A stretch of 64,000 nt of DNA from Anaerocolumna chitinilytica (GTDB lineage: Bacteria; Bacillota; Clostridia; Lachnospirales; Lachnospiraceae): positions 1,988,001 to 2,052,000 of the forward strand of contig NZ_AP023368.1 in assembly GCF_014218355.1 (NCBI RefSeq), given 5' to 3'. The first letter of the stretch is position 1. Every line of letters starts with the position of its first letter. Below the pieces are notes generated by a model. That model saw only the letters and a list, made by a program, of their open reading frames with translations, was not told the DNA's origin and ran no database searches. A program made the translations under genes and the position numbers. Shown in pieces: positions 48,400 to 57,309 of the stretch.

Positions 48400-50757
48400 T
48401 TGATGGAGTATATATATAAGAACAGCGAACTTACACCAAGTGAACGTGCAAAGGATTTATTATCCCATATGACTGTCAGGGAGAAGGTTGGACAGTTGAA
48501 TCAACATCTTTACGGCTTTCAGGTTTATGAAAGAAAAAATAATGATATTCTCCTTAGTCAGGATTTAAAAGAAGAAATTGAATATTATGGTGGTCTGGGA
48601 GCACTCTATGGACTGTACCGGGCAGACCCCTGGTCAGGGAAAAACTATGAAAGCGGTTTGACAGGAATACTAGCTCCTAAAGCTTATAACCTGGTTCAGA
48701 AATATGTTCTGGAGCATTCAAGACTTGGTATACCCATGCTTTTAAGTTCTGAATGCCCTCATGGTCACCAAGCCCTTGACGGATATCTGCTTCCAGTTAA
48801 TTTGAATGCGGGAGCAGCCTTTCATCCGGAGCTTTTAAAGAGAGCCTATGAGGTTTGTGGCAGTCAGTTAAAAGAAATGGGAGTACATATGGCACTTATT
48901 TCTGTGCTGGATGTTTTGAGAGATCCCAGATGGGGAAGAAGTGAAGAATGTTACAGCGAAGACCCATACCTTAGCAGTGAACTGGCAAAAGCAGCGGTAA
49001 CCGGAATCCAGAGTAATGGTATAGCTGCTGTTGCGAAACATTTCTGTGCCCAGGGAGAAGGTACCGGTGGAGTCAATGCCAGTGCTGCCCGTATCGGGGA
49101 AAGAGAACTAAGAGAAATCCATTTGGCTGGAGCAAAAGCTTGCAGTAAGGCAGGAGCAAAAGGCATTATGGCTGCTTATAATGAAATTGATGGAATACCC
49201 TGCCATAGTAATAAGAGGCTTCTTACAGATATTCTCCGGGGTGAGATGAATTTTGATGGTGTTGTAATGGCAGATGGTCTGGCAATTGACCGGCTGGATG
49301 TTATGACGGGAAATAATGCGATGTCAGCAGCCAGAGCTTTGACAGCAGGGGTTGATATTAGTCTCTGGGATGAAGGCTTTACCAGGCTGGAAGAGGCATA
49401 TAACAGCGGCTTTATAACTATGGAAGAACTGGATAAAGCGGTTTTTAGGGTTCTAAAGCTTAAGTTTGAAATGGGACTTTTTGAAAATCCTTACATTGAG
49501 GAAAAGGATGTGTCTGTTTCACATACCTATAAGGACCATCCGGAGGCTTTGGAGCTTGCCAGGGAATCTATATGCCTGTTAAAGAATGAAGAGCTGATTC
49601 TTCCGCTGAATGTAAAACAAATACGCTCTCTTGCAATAATCGGACCAAATGCAGATGAAATCTATCATCAGCTGGGAGATTATACCCCTCCTGTTCGTGA
49701 TGCAGAAGGTATAACTGTTTTAAAAGGAATCCAGGACTTTGCCAAAAACAGCGGGGAGGAAATCCAGATCAGATTTTCTAAGGGCTGCGGGTTATTAGAT
49801 ACCCAGGAAGATTATATAGAGGAGGCAGTCCGGCTGGCAAAATCCTCTGATTATACGATTTTAGTATTAGGCGGCTCCTCCAGCCGATTTGGTGGTGCGG
49901 AATTTGATGCAAATGGCGCGGCAAAATTAAATGGGAAAGTAGAGATGGATTGTGGTGAAGGGATTGATTCGGCTGATTTGAACCTGCCAGGACTTCAAAA
50001 CCGTTTAGCGGAAGCAATCTATGAGACCGGGAAGCCGGTTATTTCTGTCCTGATTCAGGGACGTACTTATGCAATTACTGAAATAGAGAAGTATTCAAAG
50101 GCCTTGCTATGTGCCTTTTACCCTGGAATGAAAGGCGGGCAGGCTATCGCAGAGATACTATTTGGAGAGACATGTCCATCGGGTCATCTTCCGGTCTCTA
50201 TACCAAGGCATGTAGGACAGCTGCCGGTTTATTATAATTACAAAGACTCTTATCAGGGCATGAATTATTATAATATGTCTGAAGGGCCTCTGTATCCTTT
50301 TGGATACGGTTTATCCTACACACGGTTTCAGTATAGTGACCTTACACTGAATTACCGGAATTTAAGTGGATACCCTGAAGAGGCATTAGAAGGCCAAAAG
50401 AAGGTACAAAAGGAAACAACAGATTGTATCATAGTTACATTGGATAACTTAAAAAATGGCTGTATTGAAATAGGGGCTGATATAACCAATGTGGGCGACT
50501 ATGACGGCTATGCACTGCTGCTGCTTTATACGAAAGACATGCAGGCCAGTGTTATCACCCGTGTGATGGAGTTAAAAGCCTTTACAAAGATATGGATTCA
50601 AAAAGGAGAAACAAAAAGAGCAGTTTTAAGTCTGGATGAAGAAAGCTTATCAATATGGAACGATAAAATGGATTTCGTACCGGAGACCGGAGATATAAAA
50701 CTAATGTTATCGGATGGCTGTAATACTATCTGGCAGGGAAAAGTCGTACTAAGTTAA
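48400..50757 (+). CDS. GH3 family beta-glycosidase
   Basis: A 785-residue, three-domain GH3 enzyme; the TTG at 48400 or ATG at 48403 can serve as start. The TIM-barrel domain has AVAKHFCAQGEGTGGVNAS (catalytic-region Lys-His) and FDGVVMADGLAID with the nucleophile Asp near 292. The alpha/beta sandwich starts near SICLLKNEELILPL, and YPFGYGLSYTRFQYSDL leads to a fibronectin-like C-terminal domain. The GH3 family covers beta-glucosidase, xylosidase and N-acetylglucosaminidase; the three-domain form favours a glucosidase/xylosidase-type specificity. Cytoplasmic. It closes the glycan locus and precedes a strong terminator. Confidence 0.9.
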   Translation: MMEYIYKNSELTPSERAKDLLSHMTVREKVGQLNQHLYGFQVYERKNNDILLSQDLKEEIEYYGGLGALYGLYRADPWSGKNYESGLTGILAPKAYNLVQKYVLEHSRLGIPMLLSSECPHGHQALDGYLLPVNLNAGAAFHPELLKRAYEVCGSQLKEMGVHMALISVLDVLRDPRWGRSEECYSEDPYLSSELAKAAVTGIQSNGIAAVAKHFCAQGEGTGGVNASAARIGERELREIHLAGAKACSKAGAKGIMAAYNEIDGIPCHSNKRLLTDILRGEMNFDGVVMADGLAIDRLDVMTGNNAMSAARALTAGVDISLWDEGFTRLEEAYNSGFITMEELDKAVFRVLKLKFEMGLFENPYIEEKDVSVSHTYKDHPEALELARESICLLKNEELILPLNVKQIRSLAIIGPNADEIYHQLGDYTPPVRDAEGITVLKGIQDFAKNSGEEIQIRFSKGCGLLDTQEDYIEEAVRLAKSSDYTILVLGGSSSRFGGAEFDANGAAKLNGKVEMDCGEGIDSADLNLPGLQNRLAEAIYETGKPVISVLIQGRTYAITEIEKYSKALLCAFYPGMKGGQAIAEILFGETCPSGHLPVSIPRHVGQLPVYYNYKDSYQGMNYYNMSEGPLYPFGYGLSYTRFQYSDLTLNYRNLSGYPEEALEGQKKVQKETTDCIIVTLDNLKNGCIEIGADITNVGDYDGYALLLLYTKDMQASVITRVMELKAFTKIWIQKGETKRAVLSLDEESLSIWNDKMDFVPETGDIKLMLSDGCNTIWQGKVVLS

Positions 50758-50798
50758 TTCTAGTGAAATACAAGTGAAGTAAAAAAACAAGAAGTTTT

Positions 50799-50837
50799 AA
50801 GCCTGAATTATATATCGTAATTCAGGCTTGATTTTAT
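50799..50837 (+). terminator. rho-independent terminator after the glycan locus
   Basis: AAGCCTGAATTA (50799-50810) and TAATTCAGGCTT (50818-50829) pair perfectly, followed by GATTTTATT. Confidence 0.85.
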
Positions 50838-50880
50838 TCTATGATTTACCTGACAAATGACTTAATTTCATACATACACA

Positions 50881-51112
50881 GGCAAATTGCACAAAACAGA
50901 AAGAACGAATGCGCCTATGGAAAGGCATTAGAAGTCCTTTTCTCAGAAGATTTTGTGCTATATTATAAAACAGATTGTTTGAGTACACGTAGTGTACTCA
51001 TGCGTAGCGAGTTATCTGTTTTATAATATGTCAAGCATAAAATCTTCAGAGAATTAGGACTTCTTATGCCTTGGAATCGAAGCATGAGGCTTTCTGTTTT
51101 GTGCAATTTGCC
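50881..51112 (+). repeat. long-hairpin element, copy C
   Basis: A 232-bp palindromic element. The outer arms at 50881-50903 and 51090-51112 are perfectly complementary over 23 bases (GGCAAATTGC ... GCAATTTGCC). After an internal loop, AAGGCATTAGAAGTCCT (50921) pairs with AGGACTTCTTATGCCTT (51056-51072), and pairing runs on to ATTATAAAACAGAT with ATCTGTTTTATAAT. The apex reads GTTTGAGTACA ... TGCGTAGCGAGTTATCTG, sharing GTTTGAG and AGCGAGTT with copies A and B. TACACAG before it and CCGTCCC after it match the other ends. No gene is supported in it. Confidence 0.88.
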
Positions 51113-51182
51113 GTCCCATTGTGAAAAACTACCCTTTGTCAGCTAATCATTTTATAATTTTTTACCATTCTCAAATTTTATA

Positions 51183-51211
51183 TTGACAAAGAGAAAAGAA
51201 TGAAATATACT
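51183..51211 (+). promoter_or_regulatory. strong promoter of the opp-type operon
   Basis: TTGACA (51183-51188) and TATACT (51206-51211) are exactly 17 bases apart, about 110 bases before the binding-protein gene and 70 bases after the long-hairpin element. Confidence 0.75.
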
Positions 51212-51321
51212 AGCATTTGTGAAAACCTATTAATCTAATATGAATTATATGAATTGAAAAATATTAGATGGGTTTAGACGTTTAAGGCACCTGTTGAATA
51301 TTAGCATGGAGGACAAAAAGA

Positions 51322-53076
51322 ATGAAAAAAGTGAAGAAGTATCTATCTATGATACTTGCAGGAATTCTGGTAACAGGGTTACTTACAGCCTGCAGCAGTG
51401 GTAAGACAGAAGTAGCAACAGCAGGAGATACAGCAGGGACATCCAGTACGCCTGATGCAACTGCTTCGAACGATACAACGAAAGACTCAGGAGACAGTGT
51501 ACAGGAACTTAATTTGAGAGCAACTGCCTTTGGCAATAACTACGATGTTCAGGATATGGGCTGGCGCTGGATGATGGCAGAATGCTATGAAGGTCTGCTT
51601 CGTGATGTCGGAGGCGCTGACGGTGATAAGTTTGAGCTTGCAGGCGCAGAATCCATTGATGTATCTGAGGACGGACTTACATATACTTTCCACTTAAGAC
51701 AGAATGCTAAATGGTCTGATGGTAAGCCTGTTACAGCAAATGACTATAAATACGGATGGGATCGTTTATTAGATCCAAACAAAGGATACAGCTATGCAGC
51801 ATTTATTTTCAATGTTGTAGGTGCTGAAGAATATTATAACGGTAAAGGTTCTTTGGATGACGTAGCGATTAAAGCTTTAGATGATTATACCTTTGAAGTG
51901 AAGTTAAAGGTTGCAGATCCTACCTTCGAATCAAAATTAGTTGCAACTCCTCTTTACCCTACCCGTCAGGATATTGCTGAGGCAGCTGGAGATAATTGGG
52001 GTAAAGACTGGAAATTAAGTGTTTACAACGGACCCTATATTTTATCTGACCTTGTAGAAGACAACAAGATGGTATGGACAAAGAATCCGAATTACTGGGA
52101 TGCAGCCAATGTTAAACTGGAAAAGGTAAACTGGTTTGATATTGCAGAAGATGCCACAGCAGCTACTATGTTTGATAATGGACAGCTGGATGTCATTAAC
52201 GGCTCCGGTGATTATCTGAAGAAGTATGATGAAGAAGCAAGTGCAGGTAAGATACAGTCACTTTCTACACAATATCCCGGAACGGTTATGTTAGGCTATG
52301 AATTTAAAAACGGCGGAGAATCCGGATTAATGAAGAACGTCAACATCCGTAAGGCAATTTCCTACAGTATCAACAGAGATGAGATGGTCGGTGCAGTTTA
52401 CGGAAGATATACACCTGCCTATGGTCTTATAGCTCCGGCAATTACCTTTAATGAGAAATCTTACCGTGCTCAGACAGAAGAGCCCATAAGTGCAGAATAT
52501 AAAGAATATGCAGGAGATAAGGCAAAACTCCAGGAACTTTTCCAGAAGGGCCTTGATGAGCTGGGAGTGAAGACTCCAATCAGTGATGTTAAAATTGTAC
52601 TGCTTACTTCCGGTTCCTCTACTCAGAACCAGACAGAACGTGAATATCTCAAGCAGTCCATCGAGCAGAATCTTGGAATTAAAGTTGAACTGAATACAGT
52701 AGGTGATTCTTCACTGTTTACCTCCGAAAGAGACGCTTTCCATTTTGATATCATGATTACCGGATGGTGGAGCGACTACAATGATCCTTTGGATTACCTG
52801 GATATATTCAGAACTGGTGTATATCATTCCTATGGTTTATACTCCAATAAAGACTATGATGCTTTGTTAGACTCCTTAACCGGTCTTAAAGACACTACAA
52901 AACGCTTTGAAGTCTATCAGCAGCTTGAAAATAAATTACTTTTGGAAGATTGTGCGGCTGCCCCTCTGTATTATTCCGATAACCATTTTTATATTCAGAA
53001 TTGGGTGAAAGATTTTAATACATCATCTTTCGGAGCAAGCCAGGAAGTATATCATACATCTATTTCCGGCAAATAA
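51322..53076 (+). CDS. OppA-type peptide/oligosaccharide-binding lipoprotein
   Basis: A 584-residue SBP_bac_5 protein. The signal peptide ends at the lipobox LLTAC (Cys24), followed by a Ser/Thr/Gly/Asp-rich linker to about residue 60. Conserved family text includes YTFHLRQNAKWSDGKPVTANDY when split over strands, VKNVNIRKAISYSINRDEM-type helix (here MKNVNIRKAISYSINR) and WWSDYNDPLDYLDIF. It binds oligopeptides or, in some clades, oligosaccharides outside the cell. The gene is followed by a strong hairpin terminator and then by the permease genes, so it is probably made in excess over them. Confidence 0.92.
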   Translation: MKKVKKYLSMILAGILVTGLLTACSSGKTEVATAGDTAGTSSTPDATASNDTTKDSGDSVQELNLRATAFGNNYDVQDMGWRWMMAECYEGLLRDVGGADGDKFELAGAESIDVSEDGLTYTFHLRQNAKWSDGKPVTANDYKYGWDRLLDPNKGYSYAAFIFNVVGAEEYYNGKGSLDDVAIKALDDYTFEVKLKVADPTFESKLVATPLYPTRQDIAEAAGDNWGKDWKLSVYNGPYILSDLVEDNKMVWTKNPNYWDAANVKLEKVNWFDIAEDATAATMFDNGQLDVINGSGDYLKKYDEEASAGKIQSLSTQYPGTVMLGYEFKNGGESGLMKNVNIRKAISYSINRDEMVGAVYGRYTPAYGLIAPAITFNEKSYRAQTEEPISAEYKEYAGDKAKLQELFQKGLDELGVKTPISDVKIVLLTSGSSTQNQTEREYLKQSIEQNLGIKVELNTVGDSSLFTSERDAFHFDIMITGWWSDYNDPLDYLDIFRTGVYHSYGLYSNKDYDALLDSLTGLKDTTKRFEVYQQLENKLLLEDCAAAPLYYSDNHFYIQNWVKDFNTSSFGASQEVYHTSISGK

Positions 53077-53092
53077 GTTATACATTGGGATT

Positions 53093-53127
53093 GCAAAAAA
53101 GGGCTATCACCTCCAGCCCTTTTTTGC
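53093..53127 (+). terminator. intra-operon terminator between oppA- and oppB-type genes
   Basis: GCAAAAAAGGGCT (53093-53105) and AGCCCTTTTTTGC (53115-53127) form a 13-bp stem. Partial read-through would give less permease than binding protein. Confidence 0.8.
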
Positions 53128-53173
53128 TGTATAGAAACATAGCTGTGATTTTGGCTAATAAAGGAGAGTAGTA

Positions 53174-54130
53174 ATGGGGAAATATTTAATACGCAGAGTG
53201 GCTGAAATGATACTTACGCTGTTTTTAATTGCAACAGCTACATTCTTTCTACTGGAGGCTGTTCCCGGTGATCCGCTGACACAGAGGGCAGAAAAGCTGG
53301 CACCTACTGTGAAGGCAAACTTATATAAAAGATATGGCTTGGATAAGCCGATGATGGAGCGTTATGCTATTACCATGAAAGGAATTGCTACTGGTGATTT
53401 CGGAGAATCCTTTGTCTATGCGGGACAGACGGTTCAAGGCTTGATTCATGACAGATTACCTGTTTCCGCCAGACTTGGTGTTCAACAGGTACTTTTGGGA
53501 ATAACAGTTGGCCTGCTTCTTGGAATATTGGCGGCTATGAAACGGGGAACCATAGCAGATTATCTGGTAATTGTTTTATCGGTACTGATGATTTCGGTGC
53601 CGAGTTTGATATTTGGATTACTGCTGCAGAAGATATTTGCAGGAAATTTAAAATGGTTTCCTACTATTGGGTGGCCGGCAGGAAAAGATTTGTGGTTTGG
53701 GGGTTGGGAGTATACGGTTTTACCTACCCTGGCAGGATGCTTTGGCTACATTGCGGCTTATGCAAGGCTCTTAAAAACTTCCATGCTGGATGTTATCGGG
53801 CAGGATTATGTAATGACTGCCGAATCCAAAGGACTTAGCAAGGGTGCAATTATCCGGAAGCATATCCTGCGAAATTCCTTTATTCCTGTAATTACCCAGC
53901 TTCCCATGTCAGTTGCAATGTGTATAACCGGTTCATTTTTTATCGAAAGCATTTTTTCTATCCCCGGAATCGGACAGTATTATGTTACTGCGGTAAATAA
54001 CCAGGACCTTTCTATCTTAATGGGAGAGACGGTTATTCTGGCAGCAATGTATATCATTGTACTTTTTATAACGGACCTGCTGTATGTGGCCGTGGATCCG
54101 CGCATCAGCCTGACAGGCAAGAACAGCTAA
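53174..54130 (+). CDS. OppB-type ABC transporter permease
   Basis: A 318-residue six-segment permease that starts YLIRRVAEMILTLFLIATATFFLLEAVPGDPL in the first segment region, the hallmark of Opp/Dpp B proteins, with the EAA loop KGAIIRKHILRNSFIPVITQLP when read in parts and the C-terminal YVAVDPRISL. It pairs with the next permease to form the importer pore. AAAGGAGAGTAGT precedes the start. It follows a terminator, so its level is probably lower than that of the binding protein. Confidence 0.94.
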   Translation: MGKYLIRRVAEMILTLFLIATATFFLLEAVPGDPLTQRAEKLAPTVKANLYKRYGLDKPMMERYAITMKGIATGDFGESFVYAGQTVQGLIHDRLPVSARLGVQQVLLGITVGLLLGILAAMKRGTIADYLVIVLSVLMISVPSLIFGLLLQKIFAGNLKWFPTIGWPAGKDLWFGGWEYTVLPTLAGCFGYIAAYARLLKTSMLDVIGQDYVMTAESKGLSKGAIIRKHILRNSFIPVITQLPMSVAMCITGSFFIESIFSIPGIGQYYVTAVNNQDLSILMGETVILAAMYIIVLFITDLLYVAVDPRISLTGKNS

Positions 54131-54147
54131 AGGAAGGATAGAAGAAT

Positions 54148-55065
54148 ATGCCGGAATTAACACCAGGAAAATTTGAAATTATCGGATATAAAAAAGATGA
54201 TATTAATAAAATCACACGTCCTGCAATCTCTTATTGGCAGGATGCGTGGAGACGTCTGAAGAAAAACCCCATAGCAATGGTTTCCATAGCAGTTCTTATT
54301 GTCATGGTAATTATGGTAATTATCGGACCTATGATAAGGGGATATGATTATGTTACCATGAATGTGGCGCAGAAGAATCTGACTCCATCCTCAAAATACT
54401 GGTTTGGAACAGATAATCTGGGAAGAGACCTCTTTTCCCGCATCTGGGCAGGTGCAAGAGCATCTATTATCATAGCCCTTGTGGCAACTGCCCTAAAATT
54501 AGTATTTGGTACTCTGTATGGTGCTTTGATGGCACATTTTGGCGGATGGGTAGATGAAGTTCTGATGCGTGTGATTGAAGTGATTAATTCAATTCCTTCT
54601 CTGCTTATTACTATTCTAATTATGATGGTTTTAGGGAATAGCTTGTTCTCACTTCTTGTAGCCTTAAGTATAACAGCCTGGTGCAATACAGCCAGACAGG
54701 TTAGGGGTATGATAAAGCAGCTGAGGGAATCAGAATATGTCTATGCGGCAGAAGTGCTGGGAGCGAAGCCTATTCGTATTATTTTTAAACACTATATACC
54801 GAATATGCTTGGAATTCTGATTCTGGATGCATCCACAGCTATTCCCGGCTTCATTTTTACAGAAGCAGGTTTAAGTTTTCTCGGTATTGGTTTAAAGTCT
54901 CCGGCTATCAGCCTGGGAGTTTTGATTTCTATGGGGCAGCATTCTATGGATTTTTATCCCTATCAGCTATTTTTCCCTTGTCTGCTCCTATGCATTATAG
55001 TAATGGCATTTAACCTCTTAGGAGATGGACTGCGGGATGCACTGGATCCGAAACTTCGCCAGTGA
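54148..55065 (+). CDS. OppC-type ABC transporter permease
   Basis: A 305-residue permease with the N-terminal RLKKNPIAMVSIAVLIVMVIMVIIGP, the OppC/DppC DNLGRDLFSRIWAGARAS block, the EAA loop YAAEVLGAKPIRIIFKHYIPN and the C-terminal GDGLRDALDPKLRQ. It starts 17 bases after the OppB gene with AAAGGAAGG upstream. The two permeases, two ATPases and the binding protein make a complete Opp-type importer. Confidence 0.94.
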   Translation: MPELTPGKFEIIGYKKDDINKITRPAISYWQDAWRRLKKNPIAMVSIAVLIVMVIMVIIGPMIRGYDYVTMNVAQKNLTPSSKYWFGTDNLGRDLFSRIWAGARASIIIALVATALKLVFGTLYGALMAHFGGWVDEVLMRVIEVINSIPSLLITILIMMVLGNSLFSLLVALSITAWCNTARQVRGMIKQLRESEYVYAAEVLGAKPIRIIFKHYIPNMLGILILDASTAIPGFIFTEAGLSFLGIGLKSPAISLGVLISMGQHSMDFYPYQLFFPCLLLCIIVMAFNLLGDGLRDALDPKLRQ

Positions 55066-55135
55066 GTATTTTTAGTATAATATATCTGGCAAGCTATTTT
55101 GGAAGTTTAACAGGAAAGGAGATACGGACAGTAAA

Positions 55136-56164
55136 ATGATGAACGAGAAGAAGCATATTCTGGAAGTAAAGAATCTGAAGGTTTCTTACCATACCTATGC
55201 CGGGGAAGTAAAATCCGTGAGGGGGGTATCTTTTTATCTGGATAAAGGTGAAGCTCTTGCCATTGTGGGGGAATCCGGCTGCGGAAAATCTGTGACGGCG
55301 AAAGCCATTATGGGATTAATAAAAGGCCCTCAGGGTGAAATCAAAGATGGCAGTGAAATACTGTATAATGGAAGCAATATATTAAAATATAATAAAAGCA
55401 AATGGAAAGAATATAAGGGCGGAGAATGTGCCATTATTTTTCAGGATGCCCTTGCCGCATTAAATCCGACTATGATAGTTGGTAAGCAGATTGCGGAAAA
55501 CCTTATGGTCCACAAACAGATGAGTAAGCAGGAGGCTGCAAAAGAAGCCGTGGAAATGCTTCGCCTGGTAGGAATTCCTGAACCGGAGAAGAGGGTAGAA
55601 CAGTACCCCCATGAATTCTCAGGCGGTATGCGCCAGAGGGTTATGATTGCAATTGCATTCGCCTGTGATCCGAATCTGCTTATCTGCGACGAGCCTACCA
55701 CAGCCCTTGATGTAACCATCCAGGGTCAAATTCTGGATATTATCAAGGACTTACAGAAAAAGCGCGAAGTTTCCGTTATCATGATTACTCATGATCTTGG
55801 TGTTGTTGCTAATATTGCCCAGAGAATTGCAGTAATGTACTCCGGTATGATTGTGGAAAGCGGAAGTGCAAAGGATATATTCTATACTCCAAAACACCCT
55901 TATACCTGGGCTTTGATTCAGTCCGTTCCAAGACTTGATTTGGAAAATAAACAGACACTCATGTCCATACCCGGAACTCCGCCGGATCTTTTAGACCCAC
56001 CGGTGGGATGCCCTTTCTCTACAAGATGCAGTTATTGTATGCAGATTTGCAGAGAAGCTATGCCGGAAGCCACAGAGTTTGAAGACGGTCACCAGGCAGC
56101 CTGCTGGCTGCATCATCCCATGGCACCCAAAGTAGATATGCCTGATTTTAGAGGAGGAAAATAA
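55136..56164 (+). CDS. OppD-type ABC transporter ATP-binding protein
   Basis: A 342-residue ATPase; ATG 55136 or the adjacent ATG 55139 starts it. Walker A is GESGCGKSVTAKAIMGL, the Q-loop is AIIFQDALAALNP, the signature is FSGGMRQRVMIAIAF, Walker B is LLICDEPTTALDV and the switch His is in THDLGVVA. The C-terminal oligopeptide extension ends with CPFSTRCSYCMQICREAMPE, whose four Cys match the iron-sulfur/zinc motif of OppD/F proteins. It acts with the OppF-type ATPase encoded one base downstream. Confidence 0.94.
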   Translation: MMNEKKHILEVKNLKVSYHTYAGEVKSVRGVSFYLDKGEALAIVGESGCGKSVTAKAIMGLIKGPQGEIKDGSEILYNGSNILKYNKSKWKEYKGGECAIIFQDALAALNPTMIVGKQIAENLMVHKQMSKQEAAKEAVEMLRLVGIPEPEKRVEQYPHEFSGGMRQRVMIAIAFACDPNLLICDEPTTALDVTIQGQILDIIKDLQKKREVSVIMITHDLGVVANIAQRIAVMYSGMIVESGSAKDIFYTPKHPYTWALIQSVPRLDLENKQTLMSIPGTPPDLLDPPVGCPFSTRCSYCMQICREAMPEATEFEDGHQAACWLHHPMAPKVDMPDFRGGK

Positions 56165-56165
56165 C

Positions 56166-57149
56166 ATGGAAGAAAAGGAAATCGTCCTTTCTGTACAACA
56201 TTTGAAGAAGTATTTTTCTGTGGGAAAGGGAGAAGTGTTAAAAGCCGTTGATGATGTCTCCTTTGATATATATAAAGGTGAAACCCTGGGAATGGTAGGT
56301 GAATCCGGATGCGGTAAAACCACCTGCGGACGCACCTGTATCGGATTGTATGATAAAACAGACGGGCAAGTGCTCTATAAGGGTAAGGATGTCCATGGAT
56401 TAACGGGTAAGGAGCGTTTTGAATTTAAGAGACAGGTGCAGATGGTATTTCAAGACCCGTATGGTTCACTGGACCCTCGAATGACAGTCTCGGATATCAT
56501 CGGCGAAGGAATTGACATACATCATCTTGCTGCAAATAAAAAGGAACGGCAGAATATGATTTATGATTACCTGGAAATGGTAGGCTTGAACCGTGAACAT
56601 GCCAACCGCTTCGTCCATGAGTTTTCAGGCGGACAAAGGCAAAGAATCGGAATTGCCAGGGCATTGGTAGTACAGCCGGAATTTATGGTCCTTGATGAGC
56701 CGATTTCTGCTCTGGATGTTTCTATTCAGGCGCAGATTGTAAATCTCCTGGTGGAGCTTCAGAAGAAAATGGGTTTTACTTACCTCTTTGTAGCTCATGA
56801 TTTATCGATGGTAAAGCATATATCCGACCGTGTAGCTGTGTTGTATCTTGGTACTTTAGTAGAACTTACGAGTTCTAAACAGCTGTATTCAGACCCAAGG
56901 CATCCTTATACCCAGGCATTGCTGTCGGCTATTCCTATTGCAGACCCTGAAATAGAACAAGAGAGGGATAAGAGCAAGATCAAATTGGAAGGTGAAGTTC
57001 CAAGTCCTATTAATACAAAACCAGGCTGCAAATTCCGGAGCAGATGCAAATATGCAATGCCCATTTGTGAAAAAGAAATGCCGGCGCTAAAGGATGTTGG
57101 AGATCACCATTATGTTGCTTGCCACTATTGTGAGATGACAGAGGATTAG
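56166..57149 (+). CDS. OppF-type ABC transporter ATP-binding protein
   Basis: A 327-residue ATPase: Walker A GESGCGKTTCGRTCIGL, Q-loop MVFQDPYGSLDPR, signature FSGGQRQRIGIARAL, Walker B FMVLDEPISALDVS, switch VAHDLSMVK. The C-terminal extension has CKFRSRCKYAMPICEKEMP. It forms the nucleotide-binding heterodimer with OppD. Its stop codon is followed immediately by a hairpin element of the family also found at 12214. It is the last gene of the importer. Confidence 0.94.
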   Translation: MEEKEIVLSVQHLKKYFSVGKGEVLKAVDDVSFDIYKGETLGMVGESGCGKTTCGRTCIGLYDKTDGQVLYKGKDVHGLTGKERFEFKRQVQMVFQDPYGSLDPRMTVSDIIGEGIDIHHLAANKKERQNMIYDYLEMVGLNREHANRFVHEFSGGQRQRIGIARALVVQPEFMVLDEPISALDVSIQAQIVNLLVELQKKMGFTYLFVAHDLSMVKHISDRVAVLYLGTLVELTSSKQLYSDPRHPYTQALLSAIPIADPEIEQERDKSKIKLEGEVPSPINTKPGCKFRSRCKYAMPICEKEMPALKDVGDHHYVACHYCEMTED

Positions 57150-57150
57150 T

Positions 57151-57212
57151 AGAAAATTAAAAAATAATTTTCTACACATGTTTGTGCCTGCGAAATCCTC
57201 GGCGCAAACATG
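57151..57212 (+). repeat. conserved-loop hairpin element, fourth copy
   Basis: AGAAAATT (57151) pairs with AATTTTCT (57166-57173), then CATGTTTGTGCC (57177-57188) pairs with GGCGCAAACATG (57201-57212) around the loop TGCGAAATCCTC. Loop and bottom closing GCC/GGC are the same as in the units at 12242-12413, while the outer stem differs on both sides. It begins 1 base after the OppF stop. Confidence 0.85.
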
Positions 57213-57277
57213 AGGCGTGTTGGAAGGAGATAATTGTTAAAGTGGTAATTAAAACAATTTATACTTTTAAGTTGAGT

Positions 57278-57293
57278 ACGTGCTATAGCACGT
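57278..57293. promoter_or_regulatory. perfect 16-base palindrome
   Basis: ACGTGCTATAGCACGT lies 17 bases before the small membrane protein gene. It may be an operator for an unidentified dimeric regulator or a small hairpin. Confidence 0.45.
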
Positions 57294-57309
57294 CATGCAG
57301 AGGGTTAAT

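Noticed and set aside
50841..51026. 61-codon open frame within long-hairpin element C
   Set aside because: It ends in the apex, has no ribosome binding site, and is the by-product of the left arm.
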